The notes under the pieces are model-generated. The model had not been told where the DNA came from, did no database searches, and saw only the letters and a program-made list of their open reading frames with translations. The position numbers and the translations under genes are program-made. DNA of 64,000 nucleotides from Winogradskyella ludwigii (GTDB taxonomy: Bacteria > Bacteroidota > Bacteroidia > Flavobacteriales > Flavobacteriaceae). The DNA is taken from assembly GCF_013403985.1 (NCBI RefSeq), contig NZ_JABFDF010000005.1, positions 1 to 64,000 on the forward strand, read 5' to 3'. This document shows, in pieces, positions 54,628 through 62,848 of this stretch (within the stretch, counting starts at the first letter, position 1; each line of letters begins with the position of its first letter).

Positions 54628-55188
54628 TTATTTTTCTAAATCTGACTTCAGTTTCTCAACGTAAGCAACAACTTGCCAACGCTCTTGTTCGTTCAATTGG
54701 TTAGCATAAGAACCCATTGTGTTTTTACCATAATATATAACATGGTAAATACTTCCAGTTGTAATTGCTCTACCTACATCATCGTAACTAGGAACACCTA
54801 ATATTTTTTCACGATCTACAAGCTTTCCTTTACCATTTCCTTTTGTACCATGACAAATTCCACAATAAATATCAAACAACATTTTACCTTTTTCATAATC
54901 CACTTCAGTCGAATCTAAAGGACTCTTTAAACTAGCCTTAGCTAGAGCAAAACCTTCATTGGTGTTATCTATTTCATAAGGCATAAAATCTCCTCTAGGA
55001 ATAGTTCCTTCTGCTGGTAATTGTGCTTCAACACCATTACCAAAAGCACTAGATTCTTGGTAAGTTTCATAACCAATCGATTCGTACATGTTAGGCATGT
55101 ATTGATAGTTTGGTCTAGAGTTCTCTTGGCAAGAAATAAGCCCTACCAACATAACTAATACTACGATATATTTTAACGATGTCTTCAT
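54628..55188 (-). CDS. actE: Alternative complex III subunit ActE, lipoprotein monoheme cytochrome c
   Basis: This 186-residue protein has a lipoprotein signal (lipobox LISC, lipidated cysteine C20) and one cytochrome c motif CGICH (109-113), with MGSYANQLNEQERW near the C-terminus as the likely methionine ligand. ActE is the monoheme cytochrome that takes electrons from the ActA hemes to the oxidase. ATG 55188 is preferred over TTG 55218: it gives a normal lipoprotein signal and lies one base after the actD stop. It lies between actD and actF. Confidence 0.92.
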   Translation of the reverse strand: MKTSLKYIVVLVMLVGLISCQENSRPNYQYMPNMYESIGYETYQESSAFGNGVEAQLPAEGTIPRGDFMPYEIDNTNEGFALAKASLKSPLDSTEVDYEKGKMLFDIYCGICHGTKGNGKGKLVDREKILGVPSYDDVGRAITTGSIYHVIYYGKNTMGSYANQLNEQERWQVVAYVEKLKSDLEK

Positions 55189-55189
55189 A

Positions 55190-55729
55190 TTAATGTGCAT
55201 CTTCATTTTTATCAACAATATTTATTTCAACTGCTCCTGTATTCCTCAAAAGATCTGTTAAAGATTCTTCATTATTATGAACAGCAATTTCCATTAAAAA
55301 ATGATCATCTGTTGTCCTTGGATCTGGATTCTCAGCCTTTTTAAATGGCCACATTCTACTTCTTAAATAAAATGTAATTACCATTAAATGGGCTGCGAAA
55401 AATACCGTAAGCTCAAACATAATAGGAACAAATGAAGGCATGTTCTCTAAATAACTAAAGCTTGGTTTACCACCAATATCTTGTGGCCAATCTTGAATCA
55501 TTATAAAGTTCATCATTACAGTCGCAACTGTAATACCAACACAACCATATAAAAAAGCTGTTATTGCTAAACGTGTAGGTGCTAAACCCATTGCCTTATC
55601 TAGCCCATGAACCGGAAAAGGTGTGTATATCTCTTCGATATGATATTTTTCTGCCTTAACCGATTTAACGGCTGACATTAGTACATCATCATCTGTATAA
55701 ATAGCATGAATTACTTTTGAAGCTTCCAT
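55190..55729 (-). CDS. actD: Alternative complex III subunit ActD (DUF3341)
   Basis: This 179-residue protein belongs to the DUF3341 family and has two membrane segments (about 60-80 and 100-120) with a soluble N-terminus (MEASKVIHAIYTDDDVLM) that resembles a nucleotide-binding-like fold. It has no heme or Fe-S ligands, as expected of ActD, a structural subunit of alternative complex III. It lies between actC and actE, eight bases from actC and one from actE. Confidence 0.92.
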   Translation of the reverse strand: MEASKVIHAIYTDDDVLMSAVKSVKAEKYHIEEIYTPFPVHGLDKAMGLAPTRLAITAFLYGCVGITVATVMMNFIMIQDWPQDIGGKPSFSYLENMPSFVPIMFELTVFFAAHLMVITFYLRSRMWPFKKAENPDPRTTDDHFLMEIAVHNNEESLTDLLRNTGAVEINIVDKNEDAH

Positions 55730-55737
55730 ATACTATA

Positions 55738-57480
55738 TTAGTTGTTTAATAAATTTTTAGCTTGTCCTGACCAATCATCACGTTCTGCCCTTCCTGGGAA
55801 AGAACCTGTAATTGAATCTAACAAATCATATTCTTTTTTTGTCATCTTACTAACTTGAAGGAAAGTAAAAATACCGATACTGTTAAGTACTTCTTCCATC
55901 TTAGGGCCAATTCCATTAACAATCTTTAAATCATCAGCCGTTTGAGATGCTGAATCAAAAGAACCAATAGAACCTAATAAGTCATTTACTTTAGTTGAAT
56001 TATCTTGACTATGAGAAACCTCTACTTTCTTAGGTGATGACTTACCCACAGTTGGATGAGATGTTCTAGCATCTGCACCAGTTCCTGATAAGCTTTCACC
56101 ACGCTCTCTAATATTCTTGTAACGTTCACCAGATGACTTTAAGATCGTTTTCACTTCCGCTTGTGCAATTACTGGGAATGTACGTGAGTACAATAAAAAT
56201 AGTACAAAGAAGAATCCTATAGTTCCGATAAATATTCCAATATCAACAAATGTTGGTGAGAACATAGACCAAGATGATGGTAAATAATCTCTATGTAATG
56301 AGGTTACAATAATAACAAAACGCTCAAACCACATTCCGATGTTTACAACAATCGAGATAAAGAAAGAAAACATAATACTTGTTCTTAATTTCTTAAACCA
56401 CATAAACTGTGGAGAGAATACATTACAAGACATCATTGCCCAATAAGCCCACCAGTAAGGTCCAGTTGCTCTGTTTAAGAAAGCGTACTGTTCATACTCT
56501 ACACCAGAGTACCATGCAATAAACAACTCCGTAATATAAGCTACACCTACAATAGAACCTGTAATCATAATTACAATGTTCATTAATTCGATGTGTTGTA
56601 CTGTAATATAATCTTCAAGGTTACATACTTTTCTCATAATTATAAGAAGTGTATTTACCATGGCGAATCCTGAGAATACAGCACCTGCTACGAAGTAAGG
56701 CGGAAAAATCGTTGTATGCCAACCAGGAATTACCGAAGTAGCAAAATCAAAAGATACAATGGTGTGTACAGAAAGTACTAAAGGTGTTGCTAAACCAGCA
56801 AGTACTAAAGATACTTCTTCAAAACGTTGCCAATCTTTTGCTCTACCTGACCAACCGAAACTTACTAAAGAGTAAATCTTCTTTTGAAAAGGTCTAACCG
56901 CTCTATCTCTCAACATTGCAAAATCAGGTAATAAACCTGTCCACCAGAATACTAATGATACAGATAAATAGGTAGATATTGCAAATACATCCCAAAGTAA
57001 AGGCGAGTTAAAGTTTACCCATAACGAACCAAATTGATTTGGAATTGGTAATACCCAATATGCTAACCATGGACGACCCATGTGAATAATTGGAAATAAC
57101 CCTGCTTGTACAACAGAGAAAATTGTCATGGCTTCCGCAGAACGGTTAATTGCCATCCTCCATTTTTGACGGAATAATAATAGTACCGCCGAAATCAAAG
57201 TTCCTGCGTGACCAATACCAACCCACCAAACAAAGTTAGTAATATCCCAAGCCCAGTTTACAGTCTTGTTCAGACCCCAAACACCAATACCTGTAGATAC
57301 GGTATAAATAATACAACCTATTCCCCAAAGGAACGCTACCAATGCAATACTGAAAACAATCCACCAAGCTCTGTTGGCTTTCCCCTCTACAGGTCTAGCT
57401 ACATCAACAGTAACATCGTGATAGGATTTTTCTCCGGTTACTAAAGGTCTTCTAATAGGTGCTTCGTAATGAGACGCCAT
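55738..57480 (-). CDS. actC: Alternative complex III subunit ActC (NrfD-like) with C-terminal helix-hairpin-helix domain
   Basis: This 580-residue protein has an NrfD/PsrC-like membrane part (about 30-440, about ten segments), where menaquinol is oxidised. A linker of about 65 polar residues follows, then a C-terminal domain (about 518-580) starting LKIVNGIGPKMEEVL, with later FTFLQVSKMT and FPGRAERDDWSGQA. This matches a helix-hairpin-helix (DUF4332-like) module that I know from the C-terminus of some NuoE proteins of complex I. The module has no redox ligands. It is 28 bases after actB. The linker carries many serines and is likely disordered. The fusion could be lineage-specific. Confidence 0.9.
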   Translation of the reverse strand: MASHYEAPIRRPLVTGEKSYHDVTVDVARPVEGKANRAWWIVFSIALVAFLWGIGCIIYTVSTGIGVWGLNKTVNWAWDITNFVWWVGIGHAGTLISAVLLLFRQKWRMAINRSAEAMTIFSVVQAGLFPIIHMGRPWLAYWVLPIPNQFGSLWVNFNSPLLWDVFAISTYLSVSLVFWWTGLLPDFAMLRDRAVRPFQKKIYSLVSFGWSGRAKDWQRFEEVSLVLAGLATPLVLSVHTIVSFDFATSVIPGWHTTIFPPYFVAGAVFSGFAMVNTLLIIMRKVCNLEDYITVQHIELMNIVIMITGSIVGVAYITELFIAWYSGVEYEQYAFLNRATGPYWWAYWAMMSCNVFSPQFMWFKKLRTSIMFSFFISIVVNIGMWFERFVIIVTSLHRDYLPSSWSMFSPTFVDIGIFIGTIGFFFVLFLLYSRTFPVIAQAEVKTILKSSGERYKNIRERGESLSGTGADARTSHPTVGKSSPKKVEVSHSQDNSTKVNDLLGSIGSFDSASQTADDLKIVNGIGPKMEEVLNSIGIFTFLQVSKMTKKEYDLLDSITGSFPGRAERDDWSGQAKNLLNN

Positions 57481-57508
57481 AATTATATACTTGTTACTTA
57501 AATTTATT

Positions 57509-60500
57509 TTACGCTTTTGATGTGTTTCTCACTTTTGTCTGATAAATCACGTTAGGTTTTGTTCCAACGTGTTCTAACAAGTGATACATACGATCATCTT
57601 CTTTTAATGCTGTAATCTTACTGTCTTTGTCATTAATATCTCCAAATATCATGGCACCGTTTCCACAGGCTGCAGAACAAGCTGTTTGAAACTCACCATC
57701 TTTAACAAGACGTCCATCACGCTTAGCATCAAGAATTGTTTTTTGTGTTTTTTGCATACACATAGAACATTTTTCCATTACACCACGAGAACGAACAGTA
57801 ACATCTGGATTCAGTACCATACGACCCAAATCATCATTCATATAATAATCGAATTCATCATTCTTATTATATAAGAACCAGTTAAAACGACGTACTTTAT
57901 ATGGACAGTTATTTGCACAATATCTTGTACCTACACAACGGTTATAAGCCATGTGATTTTGACCTTGACGACCATGAGCTGTTGCGGCAACAGGACAAAC
58001 AGTTTCACAAGGTGCATGATTACAATGCTGACACATTACGGGTTGGAAAGCAACCTGAGGATTATCTGCAGGATGTTCCATTTCACCAAACTCACTTAAT
58101 GAGCTACTTAAACCTGAAATATTATCTTTCTTTTCGTTATCACCTTCAAATGTATCTTCAGAAGAATAGTATCTATCAATACGCAACCAATGCATATCTC
58201 TACTACGTCTCATTTCAGATTTACCAACTACAGGAACGTTGTTTTCTGCGTGACATGCTATTACACAAGATCCACAACCAGTACAAGCATTCAAATCGAT
58301 TGACAAATTGAAGTGATGACCAACTGAACGGTCAAACTCATCCCATAAATCTACATCTGGAGATGTTACAGGAGTTTCTATATGATTAAGAGACACTTTA
58401 GGAATTGCATTCCAGTGTTCCTTATTTTTTGTATTAAATATCTCTAAGCTAGTTTCCTTAATAATATCACCACGTCCCATTAACGTATTGTGCAACTGAA
58501 CACAAGCAAACTCATGCACACCAGCAACTTTACTAATTGTAACGTCTTGAGATGTATTAAAATCTTGATATAAAGGGTACGCACTAACACCTGTTTGCAT
58601 TTCGGCTTTTAAACCTGCGGTTCTACCAAAACCAAATGCCATACCTACAGAACCTACTGCTTGTCCCGGCTGAATTATGACTGGGACATTTGAAACCGTA
58701 ACTCCATTTACAGTAACATCTACATAACTACCATTAAGACCACCATTAGCAGCATTCTCATTGATAAGCTTATAAGATTCTGCATCTGCTTTAGATACTG
58801 TAATGTAATTATCCCAAGTTGTTCTTGTAATAGGATCTGGAAATTCTTGTAACCATGGGTTGTTGGCTTGTTGACCGTCTCCCATACCTACTTTAGTATA
58901 AAGTGACAATTCTAAATCACCACCTTTAGTAGATTTAGCTAGTGCTCTTGCAGCTTCACCTCCTGATGCCGCTAAAACTCCAGCTCCACCATTACCATTT
59001 GTAGTAGATGATGTACTCGTTACATATTCGTCCTTATCTTCGTCCTTGATACCAACACCTACAGCGACATCATGAATAACACCACCTAAAAATGTTCTAT
59101 CTTTTTTATCCTTTAACTCTGTAGTAGATTCCACAGTTGTAGAAGATCCATTAGAACCATTTCTACCTCCTGCTATAGCTGTTACAAAAACACCATCTTG
59201 AACTGCTTTGTTAAAAGAAGAACCATTTAATACCGTCTGTGTCCAAACAGATTTTAAATAATCGCGGTAAGAACCAGTAGAACCTGTCCAACCCATTAAG
59301 ACTTCTTGAAACTGCTTTGTATCAAACAATGGACGAATTGTAGGCTGCATTAATGAATAATGACCAGCTTTCATTTCAACATCTCCCCAAGATTCTAAAT
59401 AATGAGGTGCTGCTGCTATATATTGACAATTTGTTGACGTCTCATCTTGTTTCATTGAAAACGCAACAGATAATTCTGTTTTTGCTAAACCGTCTTTAAA
59501 GTCTGAAGCATTTGGAAGTGTATACAATGGATTAACACCACTCATAATAACAGCTCCAACTTTACCAGCTTTCATATCAGAAACCAATTGCATTACTGCT
59601 TTGTCGCTTCCTTGTCTTGTTTTTATTGTTGTTTCAGGATCAAATGCCTTACTTCTTAAATATGAATTAATTTCTAAAACAACTGTTTGAGCATTGACAT
59701 CCTGAATACCAGTAACAACGACAGCGTTACTTCCTGCTAAACTTATTTCTTTAGCAGCTGCTTTTACTGCTGCATCTAATCCTTCTGGAAGTTTTACACC
59801 TCCTGCAGAATTACCCGTAACTTCACTATATAATTTAGCTAAAGCTAATTTTTGTTGACTTGGTGTTAGTGGCACACGCTTATCTGCGTTTGCACCAGAC
59901 AATGACATATTAGATTCAAATTGAATATGTCTTGACATTTTACCATGTGTAGGAATACGTTTTTTAGCATATTCAGACTCAAAACCTCCACCTTGCCAAT
60001 CTCCTAAGAAATCTGCTCCGATAGAAACTATAGTCTTTGCTTTAGAAAAATCGTAATTAGCCATTCCTCTAGTACCATACTTAGCTTCGTATGCATCTAG
60101 TGTTGCAGATTCTGAAATAGCATCATAAGCAACATGACTTACATTACCATACTTAGATTTAAATTCTGCAATTAATTTGTTTGTAGAAGGACTAGGCATT
60201 GATTGCGTTAATAACACAATAGCTTTACCATTAAGTCCATTTAATTTTGAAGTCGTTTCAGACATGAAAGCATCCCAAGAAATAGAAGATTCACCTTTCA
60301 TAGGTGACTTCACTCTAAGGTTATCATACAATCCTAAAACTGATGCATTAACTCTAGCGTTAGCAACACCATTTGTACCAGCGTCTGTATTGTTTTCAAT
60401 TTTAATCGGTCTCCCTTCTCTTGTCTTTACTAAAACACTTGTAAAATCATAACCATCTGCAATTGTTGTTGCATAATAATTAGCCACACCAGGAATAATT

Positions 60501-60760
60501 TCTGTTGGCTGAACAATATAAGGTATTGATTTAATTACTGGTCCCTCACACGCTGCTAAAGAAGCGGCTGCTGTACTAAAACCAACGTATTTTAAGAAAT
60601 CACGACGCGACGTAGAAGAAGACTCTAACGATTCTTTATCTCCTAAAAACTCATCTGTAGGAATTGCTTCCACAAACTCATTCTGTTGTAGCGCCTCAAC
60701 AATAGAGCTATTTTCGTTTAGCTCTTCAACACTTTTCCAGTATTTCTTGTTTGATGACAT
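57509..60760 (-). CDS. actB: Alternative complex III subunit ActB (molybdopterin-like plus Fe-S domain)
   Basis: This 1083-residue protein has a twin-arginine signal (about 51-61, SRRDFLKYVGF) with a following LAAC that could be lipidated. A molybdopterin-oxidoreductase-like domain lies at about 85-790 and an Fe-S domain at the C-terminus. The Fe-S motifs are CTGCGSCVIAC, CQHCNHAPCETVCP, CVGTRYCANNCP and CSMCMQ...ACSAACG. ActB is not known to bind molybdopterin; its Fe-S clusters are part of complex III. A low-complexity serine/glycine-rich insert of about 80 residues lies at 533-613. It is between actA and actC. Confidence 0.94.
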   Translation of the reverse strand: MSSNKKYWKSVEELNENSSIVEALQQNEFVEAIPTDEFLGDKESLESSSTSRRDFLKYVGFSTAAASLAACEGPVIKSIPYIVQPTEIIPGVANYYATTIADGYDFTSVLVKTREGRPIKIENNTDAGTNGVANARVNASVLGLYDNLRVKSPMKGESSISWDAFMSETTSKLNGLNGKAIVLLTQSMPSPSTNKLIAEFKSKYGNVSHVAYDAISESATLDAYEAKYGTRGMANYDFSKAKTIVSIGADFLGDWQGGGFESEYAKKRIPTHGKMSRHIQFESNMSLSGANADKRVPLTPSQQKLALAKLYSEVTGNSAGGVKLPEGLDAAVKAAAKEISLAGSNAVVVTGIQDVNAQTVVLEINSYLRSKAFDPETTIKTRQGSDKAVMQLVSDMKAGKVGAVIMSGVNPLYTLPNASDFKDGLAKTELSVAFSMKQDETSTNCQYIAAAPHYLESWGDVEMKAGHYSLMQPTIRPLFDTKQFQEVLMGWTGSTGSYRDYLKSVWTQTVLNGSSFNKAVQDGVFVTAIAGGRNGSNGSSTTVESTTELKDKKDRTFLGGVIHDVAVGVGIKDEDKDEYVTSTSSTTNGNGGAGVLAASGGEAARALAKSTKGGDLELSLYTKVGMGDGQQANNPWLQEFPDPITRTTWDNYITVSKADAESYKLINENAANGGLNGSYVDVTVNGVTVSNVPVIIQPGQAVGSVGMAFGFGRTAGLKAEMQTGVSAYPLYQDFNTSQDVTISKVAGVHEFACVQLHNTLMGRGDIIKETSLEIFNTKNKEHWNAIPKVSLNHIETPVTSPDVDLWDEFDRSVGHHFNLSIDLNACTGCGSCVIACHAENNVPVVGKSEMRRSRDMHWLRIDRYYSSEDTFEGDNEKKDNISGLSSSLSEFGEMEHPADNPQVAFQPVMCQHCNHAPCETVCPVAATAHGRQGQNHMAYNRCVGTRYCANNCPYKVRRFNWFLYNKNDEFDYYMNDDLGRMVLNPDVTVRSRGVMEKCSMCMQKTQKTILDAKRDGRLVKDGEFQTACSAACGNGAMIFGDINDKDSKITALKEDDRMYHLLEHVGTKPNVIYQTKVRNTSKA

Positions 60761-60787
60761 ATAATTCTGAATTACTTCTTATTTAAT

Positions 60788-62140
60788 TTAATAATGACAT
60801 TTTCCACATTCCAATCCACCCATCTGAGCAACAGTCAACTGATCAACTCCATACTTCTTAGATAATTCTTCGTGAATTTTAGTATAGTACGCGTTGTCTT
60901 TAACTTTTACATTTGTCTCTCTGTGACAGTTAATACACCAACCCATTGTTAATGGTGCATGCTGATACATAATCTCCATTTCTTCAACAGGACCATGACA
61001 AGTCTGACATTCAATACCACCAACCATTACGTGTTGAGAGTGATTAAAATATACGAAGTCTGGTAAATTATGAACACGAATCCACTTTACAGGCTGAGAC
61101 TCTCCAGTGTAACCTGTTCCATCCCATCCAACAGCATCGTATAATTTCTGAATTTCAGCATTATAATCGACTCCAAATTCTTCACCTTCTGCTAACGTAG
61201 CTGGTGCCACTTCTGAAATTGATTTGTGACAATTCATACACACATTCAATGAAGGAATACCTGATGTCTTACTTACCCTTGCAGAAGAGTGACAGTACTT
61301 ACAATCGATACCGTTATCACCTGCATGAATTCTATGTGAATAATGTATTGGTTGAATAGGTTCGTAACCTTGATCAACACCAACTTGCATTAAGTAACCA
61401 TAAACAAAATAACCACTCGCTAATAAAAAGATGATTGAAGTTACTAAAACCAAAAATTGATTTTGAGCGAATGCTTTCCATAATGGTGTTCTTTTCGTTT
61501 GTTCTGCCACATCTAAACCTTTAGCATCTGCAAAACGATCTAACGTACGCTTCACTAAAACTAAAGCCATTGCTAATAATGCAAACAATAATGCTAAAGC
61601 ACCAAGAATTAAATCATTTGAAATACCGCCTTCTGAACTACCTCCAGCAACTGGAGCCACATAGTTTGCACAACCAGGTTGTGGATTTGCGACACAAGGA
61701 TCAACCTTCTCTGCAGTATAAGCAAGAATATCAGAAATATTCTCATCACTTAACTGAGGAAACGCTGTCATCGCTGTTCCATTATATTCGTTGTATATTT
61801 TATTTGCGTAAGCATCACCTGATTTAATCAGCGACGAACTATTTCTAATCCATGCACTAAGCCAAGCTCTATCTAGACCTTGTTCTTCAGACAACCTTGT
61901 TTCTACATTACGTAGAGCAGGTCCTGTCATTGGCTTATCTAACTTGTGACATGCTGCACAATTAGAATTAAATAGTGACTTTCCATTAGCTGGATCACCT
62001 TCCTGAGCTGTAAGTGAGGACGAAAACGCAAGTAATAGAACAAGACAAAGACTGTACATCTTTGAGGTTAAACTACGGTAAATCACCTGTTTCATATTAT
62101 AATTTGGATTATCTTCTAAACTTTGGTACGGTTTTTTCAT
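60788..62140 (-). CDS. actA: Alternative complex III subunit ActA, cytochrome c with six heme motifs
   Basis: This 450-residue protein has six CxxCH motifs: CAACH (61-65) in an N-terminal monoheme cytochrome c domain, then CKYCH, CMNCH, CQTCH, CINCH and CGKCH (about 285-449) as the pentaheme part. Two membrane segments (about 178-197 and 218-238) separate them. A cleavable signal peptide comes first (about 28-46, ending LTAQ). ActA carries electrons from ActB to ActE or the oxidase. ATG 62140 gives a long N-terminus before the signal peptide; ATG at 62095 (residue 16) is an alternative. It is the first gene of the act-cox operon and has a promoter box upstream. Confidence 0.92.
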   Translation of the reverse strand: MKKPYQSLEDNPNYNMKQVIYRSLTSKMYSLCLVLLLAFSSSLTAQEGDPANGKSLFNSNCAACHKLDKPMTGPALRNVETRLSEEQGLDRAWLSAWIRNSSSLIKSGDAYANKIYNEYNGTAMTAFPQLSDENISDILAYTAEKVDPCVANPQPGCANYVAPVAGGSSEGGISNDLILGALALLFALLAMALVLVKRTLDRFADAKGLDVAEQTKRTPLWKAFAQNQFLVLVTSIIFLLASGYFVYGYLMQVGVDQGYEPIQPIHYSHRIHAGDNGIDCKYCHSSARVSKTSGIPSLNVCMNCHKSISEVAPATLAEGEEFGVDYNAEIQKLYDAVGWDGTGYTGESQPVKWIRVHNLPDFVYFNHSQHVMVGGIECQTCHGPVEEMEIMYQHAPLTMGWCINCHRETNVKVKDNAYYTKIHEELSKKYGVDQLTVAQMGGLECGKCHY

Positions 62141-62176
62141 TCAAAAAGTGAAAAAAGTTCTTTATAAAAACTTTGG

Positions 62177-62184
62177 CAAAAATA
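62177..62184 (-). promoter_or_regulatory. -7 box TATTTTTG for the act-cox operon
   Basis: Plus-strand CAAAAATA reads TATTTTTG on minus, an exact TAnnTTTG match 36 bases upstream of ATG 62140. A TTG lies 30 bases further upstream, too far for a normal -33. It would drive eight genes. Confidence 0.55.
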
Positions 62185-62340
62185 ACATATAAAGTGGGTT
62201 TTGAAAATCTTAGCCAACTGTTCATATATAATTTATACCAATTCTAAATAATATGTTAAGAAATTTTATGTGAGAATATTCGTTCTTCATTTATCGACTA
62301 CTTGAAGCGCAATTGATTACAGCCTAAATGTAGTTAAAAT

Positions 62341-62372
62341 TTGTACAAGTATCAACGAATTCTATACCTTTG
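62341..62372 (+). promoter_or_regulatory. Consensus promoter TTG-N21-TACCTTTG for the SPOR protein gene
   Basis: TTG (62341-62343) is followed after 21 bases by TACCTTTG (62365-62372), which is 17 bases before the ATG at 62390. This is a good match to the Bacteroidota -33/-7 pattern. Confidence 0.75.
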
Positions 62373-62389
62373 TCTATAAATACAACTCT

Positions 62390-62770
62390 ATGAAATTTAA
62401 AAATAAACCCTTTGTCTTAGCATTATTTGGCTTAGGCATGACTATATCTTTACAAGCACAACAAGGCGTTGTTAACGTAAGCCAAGACAACGACATTGAT
62501 AAGTTGTTGGAATACAAGAAAGACATTAAAACCTCTAAAGTATACAGAATACAAGTCTATCAGAGTGTGGATATAGATAAAGTAAAACGCGAAAAGGCTA
62601 ATTTCTTAAACCTATATAATGAATGGCCTGTAGAAATAGTTTGGAACACTCCAAATTATAAACTTTGGGTTGGTAATTTTGCTAAACGTATTGAAGCTGA
62701 TCGTGCAGATGCTAAAATCAGAAAAAAATACATGAACACTAACGTGATTCAGCCAAGAACAGATAAGTAA
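62390..62770 (+). CDS. Exported SPOR-domain protein
   Basis: This 126-residue protein has a signal peptide (1-23, ending LQAQ) and a SPOR domain (about 50-118) with the pattern YRIQVYQS, then EWPVEIVWNTPNYKLWVGNF, and a final helix. SPOR domains bind denuded peptidoglycan glycan strands, usually at division sites. With no other domain, it is probably a periplasmic peptidoglycan-binding protein. It is divergent from actA with its own promoter, and converges on infB over a shared terminator. Confidence 0.88.
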   Translation: MKFKNKPFVLALFGLGMTISLQAQQGVVNVSQDNDIDKLLEYKKDIKTSKVYRIQVYQSVDIDKVKREKANFLNLYNEWPVEIVWNTPNYKLWVGNFAKRIEADRADAKIRKKYMNTNVIQPRTDK

Positions 62771-62791
62771 AAACTTAACGTTTATATCAAA

Positions 62792-62823
62792 AAAAATACC
62801 GACAATTGCTTGTCGGTATTTTT
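62792..62823. terminator. Bidirectional terminator between the SPOR gene and infB
   Basis: A perfect 14-bp stem (62792-62805 with 62810-62823, AAAAATACCGACAA and complement) and 4-base loop TTGC. T-tracts are built into both arms, so it can stop transcription from either side. It lies 21 bases past the SPOR stop codon and 25 bases past the infB stop. Confidence 0.85.
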
Positions 62824-62848
62824 GTTTCTATGAATTGTAGTTGATTTA

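Noticed and set aside
57901-58311. 136-codon plus-strand open frame inside actB
   Set aside because: It is antisense to the conserved Fe-S coding part of ActB; its composition is a shadow of the real gene, with no signal, domain or promoter.
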